Assembly: GCF_036588685.1 (NCBI RefSeq)
Contig: NC_086378.1
Span: 35,813,578 to 35,877,577, forward strand
Reading direction: 5' to 3'
DNA from: Mytilus trossulus
Lineage: Eukaryota > Mollusca > Bivalvia > Mytilida > Mytilidae
DNA length: 64,000 bases
This document shows, in pieces, positions 13,819 through 22,014 of the stretch. The position numbers and the translations under genes are program-made. A model generated the notes under the pieces. The model worked only from the letters and a program-made list of their open reading frames with translations, ran no database searches and had not been told where the DNA came from. Each line of letters begins with the position of its first letter. Within the stretch, counting starts at the first letter, position 1.

Positions 13819-15659
13819 ATACAATATATAACAACATAACAAAAGAAAACTATTGTTAACTTATGTCATATACTGTAACATTTATCTGATTATCTTAAGT
13901 ATATTGCATTTTTTAAATTATAAAACAGCAATTTCATTGCAGATATCGTATTAACTGTGGTACCTGCTACTGTTTGTGTAGTTCTTGTCATCGTTTTGGT
14001 TATAGGGGCAATCTGTCTTAAATTTAAAAGCCCAAAGTAAGATATCCTTTCATCAAAAAATTATACTTATATTTGCTCAATTTGATAATAAATAAAAATA
14101 GTTTTTAAGAAGAAAATGTACTTATGTTACAATGTTTATACTACAGACACGAAACACTATTCACGGACGGTGTTCCAAAGAAAGAACAAATGAAAAAAAA
14201 ACTACAATCTACTGTAAGCTCATTAAAACAGAGAACGCTAAAAGAATCTCCTTGAAGTTTCAAAATTTATTTATTGACATTTTGCGCTTCCTTTTTTTTG
14301 GCTGGGAATATTAAAAAACAATTTCAATTGTCGTGTTTACTACGTTTTTTTGTATGGTGACATCAAAAACTCCAGCATACAAACATAAAAACGATAAAAA
14401 ATAACGAAAATCATTAAAATAACGAAATTCACATGTAAATGAAATAGTTGGACACATGGTCCATAGCCAGAAATTAGTAGTGGTTTTGCTAATTAATATT
14501 CATAATATGTAAATGAGAATTGTACCACGTGATAGTAGTTTGAACTGGACTGGCTTGATAGGCTTGATATCATCAAAATCTTTAAAACACGGATATTATA
14601 AGTTGCCCGTCACAGAGTCCTAATTTACAATCACTTTGATATTTCCGTAAAGTTGTCAGGCGGTCAAAATCAAAACAATGAACGCGTATTTAGTGTATTT
14701 TTCGTGCTTTCGTGAGTTTATTCTTCTTGAAATAGTGACATTTCAATTTGACGTGGGAACCTAGAGTTCAACGACTACACATACAAGGTTTGGACTTGCT
14801 TATTCTTTGGAAATTCAAGTTTCAAATTTCACCCCGGCAACCTGTTTTTGTAATGAACTTGTAAGCCAATTTTAAACACGAAGTTTGCAAATTTGACGTT
14901 TCAGCCATTTAAGCCTGTATTTTACACTGCAATGTTAAAGGCCTCTCGCTTCGATTTTTAAAATAGCTCAGGAACCTGTATTTTTGCAACAACAGTCATT
15001 ATGTTTCGTTTAAATGGTGTATATTGTTGTGTATATTCATTTTCTGCCCCGGCAACCCGTCTATCAGATAAATTAAAATAAAAACAGACGTTTTTTTCAA
15101 AATTCCCTATCATTTTAATGCCATTTCCGTGACCCGTATCCGATTTCTTTAGTATAATATTCAAATAAGCAAAGTGGCGTTGATTTCTGGATATGCATTT
15201 TGCCTTTTTTGTTTACATCTGACAAAATGAATTGAATGACCATATTTCGAACACTTAAGCTTGTGTAAAGTCCCCACTGAAAAAAACATCTTTTAAAGCA
15301 GAGACATATAATGCAGAAATGCATGTCTGGTTTGTTAAAATTTGAACCATTTAGTGATATTAGCGTCTCTAAACGTACTTCTAAATTTCCACGTGAAAAT
15401 AGAGATACTAAGTAATCATATTGTATTTTCTCATCATTTCTTATATCATTATCTCTTTAGCAGGTCAAAAATTGTATCGTTTGATGATAAAGGCAGTTTG
15501 AAACCTGATCCACGCATGTTTTCGATTGAGAATTGGACCACTAGAGAAAATACAATCAGTGACCTTCAACTGGATTTTGACGAAGACAAAACAAGCGATA
15601 GTATTGAAGTGTATGAAAAGCAATTGCCGCCAAACAGTCATTTGGAAAAAGACTTTTGA
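306..15659 (+). CDS. VWDE-like membrane protein gene, 3' part (13 exons)
   Basis: The gene enters from the left edge; its start and signal peptide lie outside the window. Exons read here are 306-689, 1354-1503, 1897-2109, 3108-3313, 4189-4588, 6285-6437, 8180-8360, 8891-9075, 9766-10017, 12822-12843, 13943-14036, 14147-14213 and about 15464-15659, roughly 830 codons. All introns fit GT...AG, and phases agree at every junction except 12 to 13. In order the protein shows a cysteine-rich segment typical of VWDE proteins, a VWD domain (from CQIYNDPHVITYDGKYYEY through TAKGLCGVPS), a linker with KKRS and RRRRS sites, an EGF repeat, a second extracellular block with another KKRS, a transmembrane helix and an acidic tail. 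VWD and EGF domains are extracellular protein-interaction modules, so a type I surface or matrix-associated protein is inferred. VWDE-like genes are numerous in mussels; which paralogue this is cannot be told from the sequence. Confidence 0.85.
1150..1330 (+). mobile_element. SINE fragment (tRNA-derived mussel family)
   Basis: It shares 'CATGTACTGT', 'CTAGATT' and 'GAAAGGTAACAC' with the copy at 13.5 kb, and 'TTTACAGATCTAACATTG' with the copy at 52.6 kb. Here the tRNA-like middle is missing, so this copy is internally deleted. It lies in the intron after visible exon 1 of the VWDE-like gene. Confidence 0.6.
1354..1503 (+). CDS. VWDE-like exon 2: start of VWD domain
   Basis: Acceptor TTTGTTTAG, donor TGG|GTAGGT; 50 codons, phase 0. 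It encodes the first strands of the VWD domain with the hallmark C-x-x-x-NDPH-x-x-x-YDG pattern (CQIYNDPHVITYDGKYYEY) and VGEFVIYRN. The ORF is too short to appear as an independent gene, but it joins in frame with the exons on each side. Confidence 0.85.
1897..2109 (+). CDS. VWDE-like exon 3: central VWD domain
   Basis: Acceptor TTGTATTTCAG, donor AAG|GTTATT; 71 codons, phase 0. The peptide begins VHALFTSCGFGWPGSSCLCG and goes on to DSLFVLRTC. The paired cysteines match the middle of VWD domains in VWDE proteins. Confidence 0.85.
2150..2530 (+). repeat. Dispersed repeat ('CCGAGGAAAATTCAAAA' family), two partial units
   Basis: It contains 'AACTCCGAGGAAAATTCAAA', 'ACTTGGTACAGGCA' and 'TCTTATGTAGAAAAT'-like blocks, and part of these recur within the same stretch near 2390-2500. 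Related copies lie at 29125-29235, 54715-54935 and 55025-55200. The small open frames here are repeat-derived and not genes. Confidence 0.6.
3108..3313 (+). CDS. VWDE-like exon 4: end of VWD domain
   Basis: Acceptor TATTAAG, donor GGAG|GTTTGT; 206 nt, leaving phase 2. It encodes the VWD C-terminal part, with TAKGLCGVPS followed by FTHRDDGPISND and FADSWR. The G-x-CG motif and the following 'FADSW' are standard VWD/VWDE landmarks. The split last codon (AG + A) is completed by exon 5. Confidence 0.85.
4189..4588 (+). CDS. VWDE-like exon 5: linker with dibasic cleavage sites
   Basis: Acceptor TTTAACAG. It continues RISPYMINEQLF in frame after exon 4. It holds a cysteine pair (FCACKD), an acidic, Asp/Glu-rich linker and two furin-like sites (IRKKRS and RRRRSVDE). 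The best donor is GAA|GTATGT after 4588; it gives phase 0, which matches exon 6. The frame stays open to 4774 if this donor is skipped, but that extension is intron sequence ending inside a dispersed repeat (see the repeat at 4665-4775). Confidence 0.8.
4665..4775 (-). repeat. Dispersed short repeat ('CGCCTCCGGGTGCGGG' family), degenerate
   Basis: On the minus strand it begins with GACGCCTCCGGGTGCGG and ends with CATTCTCAATTTTG. It matches the copies at 29762-29871, 38980-39113 and 50510-50640. It lies directly behind exon 5 of the VWDE-like gene, and the exon's frame reads through it to a stop at 4772-4774. Confidence 0.75.
6285..6437 (+). CDS. VWDE-like exon 6: cysteine-containing helical segment
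   Basis: Acceptor AATTATAG, donor GAG|GTACGT; 51 codons, phase 0. The peptide runs PPKTFRNGWTADKAYQTCYD to SYVKSCVSDIE. The 'W-T...A...C' then 'C-V-x-D-I' pattern is the segment that sits between the VWD and EGF parts in VWDE-like proteins. It was found only by frame and splice-site reading. Confidence 0.8.
6681..6957 (+). repeat. Dispersed mussel repeat ('GTCTCATTGGCAATCATACC' family)
   Basis: This is an intronic copy with the landmarks GCTGACTATGCGGTATGGGC, GTCTCTTGTGGACAGTTG and TCTCATTGGCAATCATACC. Other copies lie at 21829-22014, 36667-37265, 42057-42252, 50115-50298 and 50720-50800, in both orientations. Confidence 0.7.
7455..7685. repeat. Cluster of ACGTCCGT / ACGGACGT motifs
   Basis: About 230 bp in an intron are built from ACGTCCGT, its reverse complement ACGGACGT and near variants (CGTCCGTAATACG, TTTTACGGACGT, GTTTGACGGA). 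Because both orientations are interleaved, the stretch can fold on itself many ways. It is CpG-rich in an AT-rich setting. A single similar motif occurs near 3647. I recognise no family. Confidence 0.6.
8180..8360 (+). CDS. VWDE-like exon 7: first half of EGF repeat
   Basis: Acceptor TACATTTAG, donor TCAG|GTAAAA; 181 nt, leaving phase 1. It ends with CPNQCSSHGECKSG, the first three cysteines of an EGF repeat. The second half is on exon 8. Confidence 0.85.
8891..9075 (+). CDS. VWDE-like exon 8: second half of EGF repeat
   Basis: Acceptor ATACTTTCAG, donor TTCAG|GTATAA; 185 nt, returning to phase 0. It reads GVCTCDREFIGEDC, completing the EGF repeat (cysteine spacing C-x3-C-x5-C-x4-C-x-C-x8-C). 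It continues with GLCKLRSRTC...NILGDFLSNTVWCKIQYF, matching the segment that follows the EGF repeat in VWDE proteins. Confidence 0.85.
9766..10017 (+). CDS. VWDE-like exon 9: juxtamembrane extracellular block
   Basis: Acceptor ATGTTTGCAG, donor TTG|GTACGT; 84 codons, phase 0. The segment contains a third polybasic site (LSRKKRSTNG) and strands ending YSCNVTLKTCITL. A possible N-glycosylation site (NVT) is present. Confidence 0.8.
10243..10987 (+). mobile_element. Tc1/mariner-type element, internally deleted
   Basis: The element is bounded by inverted repeats: CATATGGAAAAAAGTATTGC on the left, and on the right the complement of CACATGGAAAAAAGAATTGC, both continuing AACACC. It has TA on each side (10241-10242 and 10988-10989). 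Inside is the end of a DDE transposase in + orientation, with WPDRSPDLNHIEHIWDTIER (from about 10490) and an out-of-frame tail resembling LLPYQQISRFMAGISRRE (10615-10680). At 745 bp it is well short of an autonomous element, and the N-terminal and central catalytic parts are missing. It lies in the intron after exon 9 of the VWDE-like gene. Confidence 0.8.
11090..11395 (-). repeat. Dispersed repeat ('GACGAAACGCGCGTCTGGCG' family)
   Basis: On the minus strand it carries GATGAGTCTTATGTAGACGA, ACGCGCGTCTGGCGTAC and TAAATTATAATCCTGG. Related copies lie at 24195-24455, 28838-29120, 32155-32365 and 35565-35695. It is intronic. Confidence 0.7.
11411..11664. repeat. Two adjacent foldback structures
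   Basis: Arms 11411-11449 and 11471-11509 are inverted copies (AGATTATCGTTGGTCATCT against AGATGACCAATGATAATCT). A second imperfect pair follows (ATCGCTATTTTA near 11515 against AAAATAGCGAT near 11657). This suggests a small foldback or MITE-like element inside the VWDE-like intron. Confidence 0.5.
12822..12843 (+). CDS. VWDE-like exon 10: 22-nt microexon
   Basis: Acceptor TTTATTTTCAG, donor AACG|GTAAAC. It encodes NDSPEEN plus one base. It is short, but the splice signals are strong and the phases on both sides (0 in, 1 out) join exon 9 to the transmembrane exon exactly. Confidence 0.65.
13505..13835 (+). mobile_element. tRNA-derived SINE
   Basis: An A-box-like TGGCCGAGTGG at 13632-13642 and a B-box-like GAGTTTGTATCCC at 13696-13708 give a tRNA-like promoter of the Leu/Ser type. 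The head ('CATGTACTGTGTTAC', 'GAAAGGTAACAC') is shared with the copy at 1150. It ends in an (AT)n tract at about 13788-13814. Bivalves are known to carry tRNA-derived SINEs; I do not assign a named family. Confidence 0.65.
13788..13814. repeat. (AT)n microsatellite
   Basis: Uninterrupted alternating TA, at the tail of the SINE. Confidence 0.85.
13943..14036 (+). CDS. VWDE-like exon 11: transmembrane helix
   Basis: Acceptor TTCATTGCAG, donor CAAA|GTAAGA; enters in phase 1 and leaves in phase 2. It encodes a hydrophobic run (LTVVPATVCVVLVIVLVIGA) followed by ICLKFKSPK, a typical single-pass helix with a basic stop-transfer end. The protein is therefore inferred to be type I membrane-bound. Confidence 0.85.
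14147..14213 (+). CDS. VWDE-like exon 12: start of cytoplasmic tail
   Basis: Acceptor ATACTACAG, donor ACT|GTAAGC; 67 nt. It reads KHETLFTDGVPKKEQMKKKL. It ends in phase 0 as read, whereas the last exon needs phase 2. A run of nine A (about 14193-14201) lies inside this exon, so one base of polymorphism or assembly error would explain the mismatch; a missed small exon is the other option. Confidence 0.55.
15464..15659 (+). CDS. VWDE-like last exon: acidic cytoplasmic tail and stop
   Basis: Acceptor TTAGCAG (TTTAG at 15456-15460 is an alternative). It reads SKIVSFDDKGSLKPDPRMF and later DLQLDFDEDKTSDS, ending EKDF and TGA at 15657-15659. The acidic tail with regular codon use looks truly coding. 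Candidate poly(A) signals are AATAAA at 15722-15727 and in CTAAATAAAA near 16194. Confidence 0.65.
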
Positions 15660-15739
15660 AACCAACTTTGTCGTTCTTAGCATTAGGTTCATCGTTTCTT
15701 TTGTGATTGACCAAAAATAATAATAAAAAAACTCTGGTA

Positions 15740-17600
15740 CCTCCTAATATAGATAAAACAACATCATTGTCCTTTTGTTAATTTTGATTTAGATAAAATT
15801 CAAATAGATTTATTATTTATGTTTAAAACCCTTGATATTTCTTCATTATTTTTTCCCAAATGTTCAATGGTTTCTTTCAAAAAATGTGTATGTTAAACAA
15901 TTTTTATTGCAATTTTATTTTGAAGCATAGGTAAATACTATTTACATTGTTTAACGAACACTCTTTGTTCTTTTTTTATATATATATTTATTTAGAAATT
16001 CTTTGTCATAATTTTGTAATATCGATTTTTAAACATGTCATTATGAAGGCCAGATATGTAAATACACAAATCAGTTATTTTGTTTTTAAATATGTTTTTT
16101 TCCATTATGGTAATAGGTAAAATATTTCTTCATATGCTAGTATATTTTATATAACAAATCAGTATATTATATTGATAAATATCATGCGCTTTGCTAAATA
16201 AAAATTACAGTGGATAAAAAAGGTAAAATTAAACATACGACTGACAGTTCATCAACCGAATAAAGATCGCAATACATTATTTTAATACAGCAACCATGTC
16301 ATGCACGTCATTTTATAAAAATTATATTATAAATATGGTTTGTCTAAAGGCATCTATCGAATTTACGTGTGTATGTCCATACAATCTGAATAATACAGAC
16401 TTTGCGAGTGACTCGGTCAAACCCAAGACTTAACAAAAGTGTAGTTTTTGCTTCTCTGTTAACCATGCTGATCATTACAGAACAATGACTGGTCGGTTCG
16501 GAGTAAAAATAATATGTCCGGTTAAATTGAAATGTTGTCCTGTGGAATGTTCCTTGCAAACACACAATTTAAAAAGCCATTTCAAAATATATAGTTAAAC
16601 AGTTTTAGTTTATAACCCGGATTTGTTTTTTTTCTCAGTCGGTTTATCAATTTCGAACAGCAGTATACTACTGTTGCCTTCATTTATACCATTCAAAGTT
16701 GTAGACTTATAAACCCCAAAATAACACCAAATGAGGCATAAACTACTTATTGCATACCTGTTAATGAGAAGTATACAAATAAACTATAAATTCTCTCTTT
16801 TTAGAATGTTTGAACGTTTTCTGAAGATTTCGAGAATCTTAGACGCCATCTGGAACAACACATCTTGTCCAGTTAAGAATTCTTTGATAATTAATCAAAC
16901 CGGCACGTCTTCTAAAAGAAAACCACTCAAAGAGTCATTAACAAGCCTCCTCGTCCGATGAAATATTCAAAGAGCTGTTAAGTTGAGATGTTCATAAACA
17001 TATCACCGAGACCTATATTTATACGAATAAATCGGGGTATCACAAGAACCTGATACAGTTCTGCACATTGTCGAAATATTCTTAAGAAATAAACAGGTTT
17101 TTGTCTTCAAAGTAGGATTCCAAAAGCCATTACGATTGGCCTGTATTTCCATAATAGCACCAAACAGTTCTGTTCATTGTGTAGCATCACAAGACGATGT
17201 AAAAAGCATCTAAAGGTACACAATTATCCATAAATCTTAAAATGATTAAACTTTATTTTTGTAAAACACAAGAACGACTGGTATTCCAGTGGTTAAATAT
17301 TGTATTTGATAAGTATATATTGCTATATTTCCAAACCTGTAATTAACGTACAGTTATGCTTTCTTATTTACACACTGATAGGGTCTTTACATTTAAGGAA
17401 AAACATAAATTACAATTCTATGTACAAAATGAGAATTCTTTCTGATGTGGATATGTGAACCTATACATGTACATTACATAAGTTAATAATGCAGATATTT
17501 AACACATTAGCGTATCTTTTGCTGACTGTGCACGATTACATTTTGTTTCCTTTTTGGGGATAAGGGATAACTAAGCCCTTGGAATGTGAGATTTTTATTC
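15740..17600. other. Intergenic stretch between VWDE-like and LRR genes
   Basis: The two genes converge here. Apart from possible poly(A) signals for each, I see only a fragment of a dispersed repeat near 16605-16690 ('AACCCGGATTTGTTTTTTTT' and 'CAGTATACTACTGTTGCCTT'), also seen near 29290 and 29600. The short open frames look random. Confidence 0.5.
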
Positions 17601-17729
17601 GTGGTTTAACATTTTTATTTTATTTGAGTCAACATTTGTAAAAAATACAATAATACATTGCATTTCAAAACTTCAATAATGTCGATTGTCCTGAAGAAAC
17701 ATGAAATAACATAAATAGAATAACTGTGT

Positions 17730-19490
17730 TTATTTAAGTATACCATGTATAAGATAAATAACAATAAAATACATATAATTGAACTCTGCATACAAAAAAT
17801 ATATAGGATGCAATTTTTTACCCGTTGAAACTGGTGCCGTCTTTAGAGTAGGATTTTCTGTTGTAGATGATGCTTTGGCCAATGTGTTTACAAATAAACA
17901 CTGATTAATGATAATGTCACTATTAATAAAAATGGGACTTACACAAATATACAACATAGAACTTGGCGATAAATTGACTAAGTAAATACTCTCCGTAAAT
18001 GGCGGGAAATACTCTGGTTTCCTATCAACCACGCAATTCGTGGTTTGTTGTGCACAAATTACGGTAACAGACCAATATATCTGACTGCCATGTTTGAAAG
18101 GCCAGGATATGTTAGCGCCGTTTTCAATGACTGCCATCAAAGTAAGATTCATTGTAATGTGAATAGGATTGATAAAACTGAAACCGGTTGCAGTCTTAAG
18201 TGGATTACAGTCTAAGTATAAATCCCTTAGAGATGATAATCCTTGCATAAATTTACCATCCACAGTATCTAGTTGATTTTTATGTAAATTTAACACTTTC
18301 AAATTGTGTAAGTCTTCAAATCCATTTGAATCTATGTTTATTATTTGATTGTTAGCTAGATTAAGTTCTTGTAAATATTTCATTCCTCGAAACATACCAA
18401 CATGGATATGCTTTATTTGATTATTGTTCAATGTAAGTACACGAATAGAATTCAGTAGACTGTCAAACGCATCGCTTGAAATATCCGTCAGCTTATTATA
18501 ACTTATATCAAGATTTACTATTTTTTTCGCTCCCGTGAAATATGTCTTCCATAAATGTGTTAAGCGATTGTGCTGTAATAATAAATGATCCAAGGACAGT
18601 AACTCGAATGAAAAGTTTTCTATAACATGTATATCATTGTTTGATAAGTCTAGAGTTTTGAGATTATACATGTCTTTGAATGTGTCTTGTTTGATTTCGT
18701 CTATTTGATTATGTGATACATTTAAAACCTGAATACTCGATCGCAGTCCGTCGAAATGAATCTTTTCAATACTCATAATCGCGTTGCCATGGATATATAA
18801 AGTTTTAACCTTTGAAAGGCCATGCAACGCCTTTTGCGATAAATTTGAAATGACGTTGTTTTGCAAGAGTAGTTCTCGTAAAGAAATCAAACCTGAGAAT
18901 GTATCGTCTGCAAGAAATTCTAACTCGTTATCAAACAACTTCAAAGAAGTCAGCATCGGCATGTCTCGGAACAGCGTTAATGGTAACGAAGTTAATTTAT
19001 TTCTTTGTAGATGCAGTTCTTTCAAAAGAAATAAATTTCGGAATGCGTCTGGATGGATAGATTCAATATTATTGTTTTGTAAATATAACCGACTTAGCAT
19101 TGACTGTGCAGAAAGAACCTCGCTTTCAATAGTTTGAAGCTTATTATTTCTCAAATCGAGAACAAACAAGTTCGGTAACTGGTCCAAAGATCCCGGATCT
19201 ATATTCTGAATATTGTTATATGCAAATATCAAATATTTCAACTGCTGAAATCTTGTGAATAAATTAACGGAGATATTTCGTAAAAGGTTGTAGCTGAAAT
19301 CAATGTATGTTGCAGTTTCGGAAACATCTGCCAATACAAATGGTAGCTGATGGTCATGTAAAGAGACGCTATCACAGTATATGTAGTAATCTTCATTGCA
19401 GTTACACAATGGCGGACAGAGCAATGCCGTTTTTATACGCATTGTACATATCATTACGAATAATAAAGTTTTTGCCATTTTCATTTCCAT
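17730..19490 (-). CDS. Secreted or anchored leucine-rich-repeat protein
   Basis: This is one uninterrupted 586-codon ORF. A signal peptide is visible (MAKTLLFVMICTMRI..., best read from Met5). A cysteine cap CPPLCNC...C (residues 25-39, LRRNT-like) follows, then about 16 LRRs (roughly 60-432, e.g. LDLRNNKLQTIE, LYLQNNNIESIH, LNLANNQIINID). After YLDCNPL comes an FN3-like segment (about 445-535, ISWPF...VTVICAQ...IYLVNLSPSSMLYICV). A Thr/Ser-rich stalk and a hydrophobic end (about 563-586) follow. The end could be a short transmembrane helix or a GPI-type signal. No intracellular domain is present, so adhesion or ligand binding at the cell surface is inferred, not signalling. An acceptor-like CTTCTTTTGCAG on the minus strand just upstream suggests a separate 5'UTR exon. 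Possible poly(A) signals (TTTATT on +) lie at 17594 and 17614. Confidence 0.85.
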   Translation of the reverse strand: MEMKMAKTLLFVMICTMRIKTALLCPPLCNCNEDYYIYCDSVSLHDHQLPFVLADVSETATYIDFSYNLLRNISVNLFTRFQQLKYLIFAYNNIQNIDPGSLDQLPNLFVLDLRNNKLQTIESEVLSAQSMLSRLYLQNNNIESIHPDAFRNLFLLKELHLQRNKLTSLPLTLFRDMPMLTSLKLFDNELEFLADDTFSGLISLRELLLQNNVISNLSQKALHGLSKVKTLYIHGNAIMSIEKIHFDGLRSSIQVLNVSHNQIDEIKQDTFKDMYNLKTLDLSNNDIHVIENFSFELLSLDHLLLQHNRLTHLWKTYFTGAKKIVNLDISYNKLTDISSDAFDSLLNSIRVLTLNNNQIKHIHVGMFRGMKYLQELNLANNQIINIDSNGFEDLHNLKVLNLHKNQLDTVDGKFMQGLSSLRDLYLDCNPLKTATGFSFINPIHITMNLTLMAVIENGANISWPFKHGSQIYWSVTVICAQQTTNCVVDRKPEYFPPFTESIYLVNLSPSSMLYICVSPIFINSDIIINQCLFVNTLAKASSTTENPTLKTAPVSTGKKLHPIYFLYAEFNYMYFIVIYLIHGILK

Positions 19491-19504
19491 CCAGTTTTCT
19501 TCAT
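19481..19504 (-). promoter_or_regulatory. 7-codon upstream ORF overlapping LRR gene start
   Basis: On the minus strand an ATG at 19504 opens a frame of seven codons that ends at TGA 19483-19481. Its stop overlaps the third codon (ATG) of the main ORF as ATGA, and it begins only 14 nt before the main ATG. If transcribed as part of the 5'UTR it could lower or redirect initiation toward Met3 or Met5. Confidence 0.4.
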
Positions 19505-19834
19505 TTTAGTATAACCTGCAAAAGAAGGACAATATTGAGATTATAACAGAGAAAATATATGAAATAATTAAGATTTAAAAAAAACATTTCAGCTTCAAGT
19601 TTTTTTATGATTAAATCATGTTTTTTTTTATAATGAGAATATTTGTGTTTTTTGTGTTTAACGCCACTTGTAAAGATGTTTGAGGACAAATTGATGCAAC
19701 AAGAGATACGTGTGTGGCCATGACATCTTAATCACTTTTGCAGAGGAATCGCAGAGGAATCGAAATACCGTTTTAGTGCATGCATGAAATTAGTCATACT
19801 TCTTGTCAAGTTTGAAATTAAAAAAAATGCTTAA

Positions 19835-20107
19835 GGTGGTACCTAACACTTCAGGGAGATAACTCTGAAAATTCAACTAGACGTTTAAATTGCGTTGTGT
19901 TGTAAAGGGAACGTTAAGCTTCTCAATGATAAAAATTGGTGTTTGTCAAACTGCTATATAACCAGTGTAATTTTTCTGATAAAACGGTTGGTTCAAAATT
20001 TTGGAAATTTTTATATTTTTGTTAAAGGGTCAAAGTAAATACTTAGTCAAAATTTTATGAAAATTAAACAAGCCAAATTAATTTTAGTGAAAGTGTTGGG
20101 TACCACC
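19835..20107. mobile_element. MITE with GGTGGTACC ends (TTAA target), copy 1
   Basis: Inverted ends are GGTGGTACCTAACAC and GTGTTGGGTACCACC. It is preceded by TTAA (19831-19834) and followed by TTGA. The interior matches the copies at 52832-53080 and 54131-54411. TTAA duplication and short inverted ends suggest a piggyBac-type non-autonomous element. Confidence 0.75.
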
Positions 20108-21299
20108 TTGATTTTGTGATTCTTTTAGTTTCAACTTTACTACCTCCAGGCCACAATTAAGTTACAAATGACAGTTTTAGCACAAATAAAAATTCCGCGC
20201 ATTTAAACTACCAGACGTAATTTTCAGAACTCTCAAACGGAGAAACACCTGCTCTGTCAGAACACAAGTTTTGAAAGAAGACGAGAAGTTCGTTTCACTC
20301 AATCATAATTTTTATAAGTTTACGTATCTGAGAATAATAAGTCATTTAAACCAACTAAAAGACCAGCATGTATGACTTTTAAAATAGTACCCTGAAACAG
20401 CAGCTATAGTATTGTAACTAGCTTTCGGTAATAGTAAAGCTGTTAAAGTATTATTTAGTGTGTGTTTTGTTTTACTGAATACAATGTACTGGTAATAATT
20501 AGGTAAGCATGTTTATTTTGAAAACATAATTTTTATATTTTTTATGTGATTTCCTCCTTTCCCTTGTTTTCTTTTTGATCAAAAGTAGACAATGCGATTT
20601 TTATGTATCGACTAAAGCTTTATAAACTACACCACGTGTCTCATGTCAAAACCAGGTCAGTGTTCTATTATTTGCTTGTGTAATGATTGCAGCTGTTATT
20701 TTTGTGAGCCCTTTGACCAATTTGTCGTTGTTGATGGCAGATCTTTGATAGCATTTTAATTATTCATTCAAAACTAGTTTTAAAGACTCGGGTTGAAATG
20801 TGGTAAATGTATGAACACATAAGTTTCAGGGTCTTTTAGAAAACGGGATCTTTTTTTTCTTCAACTCCATGAACCAGAATAAGTATATGATTTTGAGCTT
20901 GTCATTCCTGATCGGACAATTCTTCCATGGAATGCAGACCAAATAATGCTTACCATTTGAACATTAGCATGGTTATACAATTTGTCGAGCTAAAGAGTTA
21001 GAGTGAGCACAAAGCTAACCTAAACTCGCAACATATTTATGTTTATGTCTTAATTAGAAATAAAACATCGGCAGTTGTCGTTATTGATAGTTTAGTGGTT
21101 TTGTCTATGAAGGAATTTAATATTGATGGCATTTATTTCCTAGTTTTTATAACTTCTTTGGACTAGAATCTATTACATGTTTTGTTTCACTGAATACCGC
21201 ATGTATAACAATAAGCCAAAATCGGTCCACTAGTGTATGTGTTTAAACATATTTATTTAAAGTGGATTTGGGACACATGTTATTGCAACTTATATTAAT

Positions 21300-21545
21300 C
21301 CCTCTCCACTTTGTGAGTGCGAGTGCTGTCTTGTAGTGGCATTAGCCTACTCTTTTTCTACAAGGGTGTCTTTTACGTGCAAGAGATATTGCTCTCTCTT
21401 AACACGGGTTAGCCATTTATCGCCCCCTTCCGACGGACTATCATCGTTCCTCAAGATCGTGTCAAGGGAGCGCCAAAAATTTGGTCCTTGAAATTATCTC
21501 CCCGGAACGTGAATCACGTTGGTGTCAAATACATCACAGTATTTT
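21300..21545. repeat. GC-richer patch, probable dispersed repeat
   Basis: About 245 bp of markedly higher GC than the surroundings, including 'TTTTACGTGCAAGAGATATT', 'CTTCCGACGGACTATCATCG' and 'GTGTCAAGGGAGCG'. It looks like repeat material known from other bivalve sequence, but there is no second copy in the window to prove it. Confidence 0.35.
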
Positions 21546-21828
21546 TATGTAAAATACCCATTTCGTCTAGATTTTCTTTAAAGAATTATATAGTTACTTT
21601 CCCATAGAACCAGTTAATACATTATTTCACACTGTGAGTGTCGCTATATATTTTCTATTATCCACGACTGTTTATTGATTTAGTAACGATTTCACAAATA
21701 TGATGAATACGTTTTTATTGCTGGGATCTCATAAATAATCCTTTCTTGATAATAAAGCTAACAAAACACAATATTGTAAGCGTCAATACATGTACCTATA
21801 AAAACCGTCTGACACATATCATAGTTAT

Positions 21829-22014
21829 ATAAAAAAGAAGATGTGGTATGATTGCCAATGAGACAACTATCCACAAAAGACCAAAATGACACAAACATTA
21901 ACAATTATAAGTCACCGTACGGCCTTCAACAATGAGCAAAGCCCATACCGCATATAGTCAGCTATAAAAGGCCCCGATAAGACAATGTAAAACAATTCAA
22001 ACGAGAAAACTATA
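21829..22014 (-). repeat. Dispersed mussel repeat ('GTCTCATTGGCAATCATACC' family)
   Basis: Minus-strand copy with GGTATGATTGCCAATGAGAC, CGGCCTTCAACAATGAGC and CAATTCAAACGAGAAAAC. Confidence 0.75.

Noticed and set aside
18784..19137. 117-codon plus-strand frame
   Set aside because: Antisense shadow of the LRR repeats.
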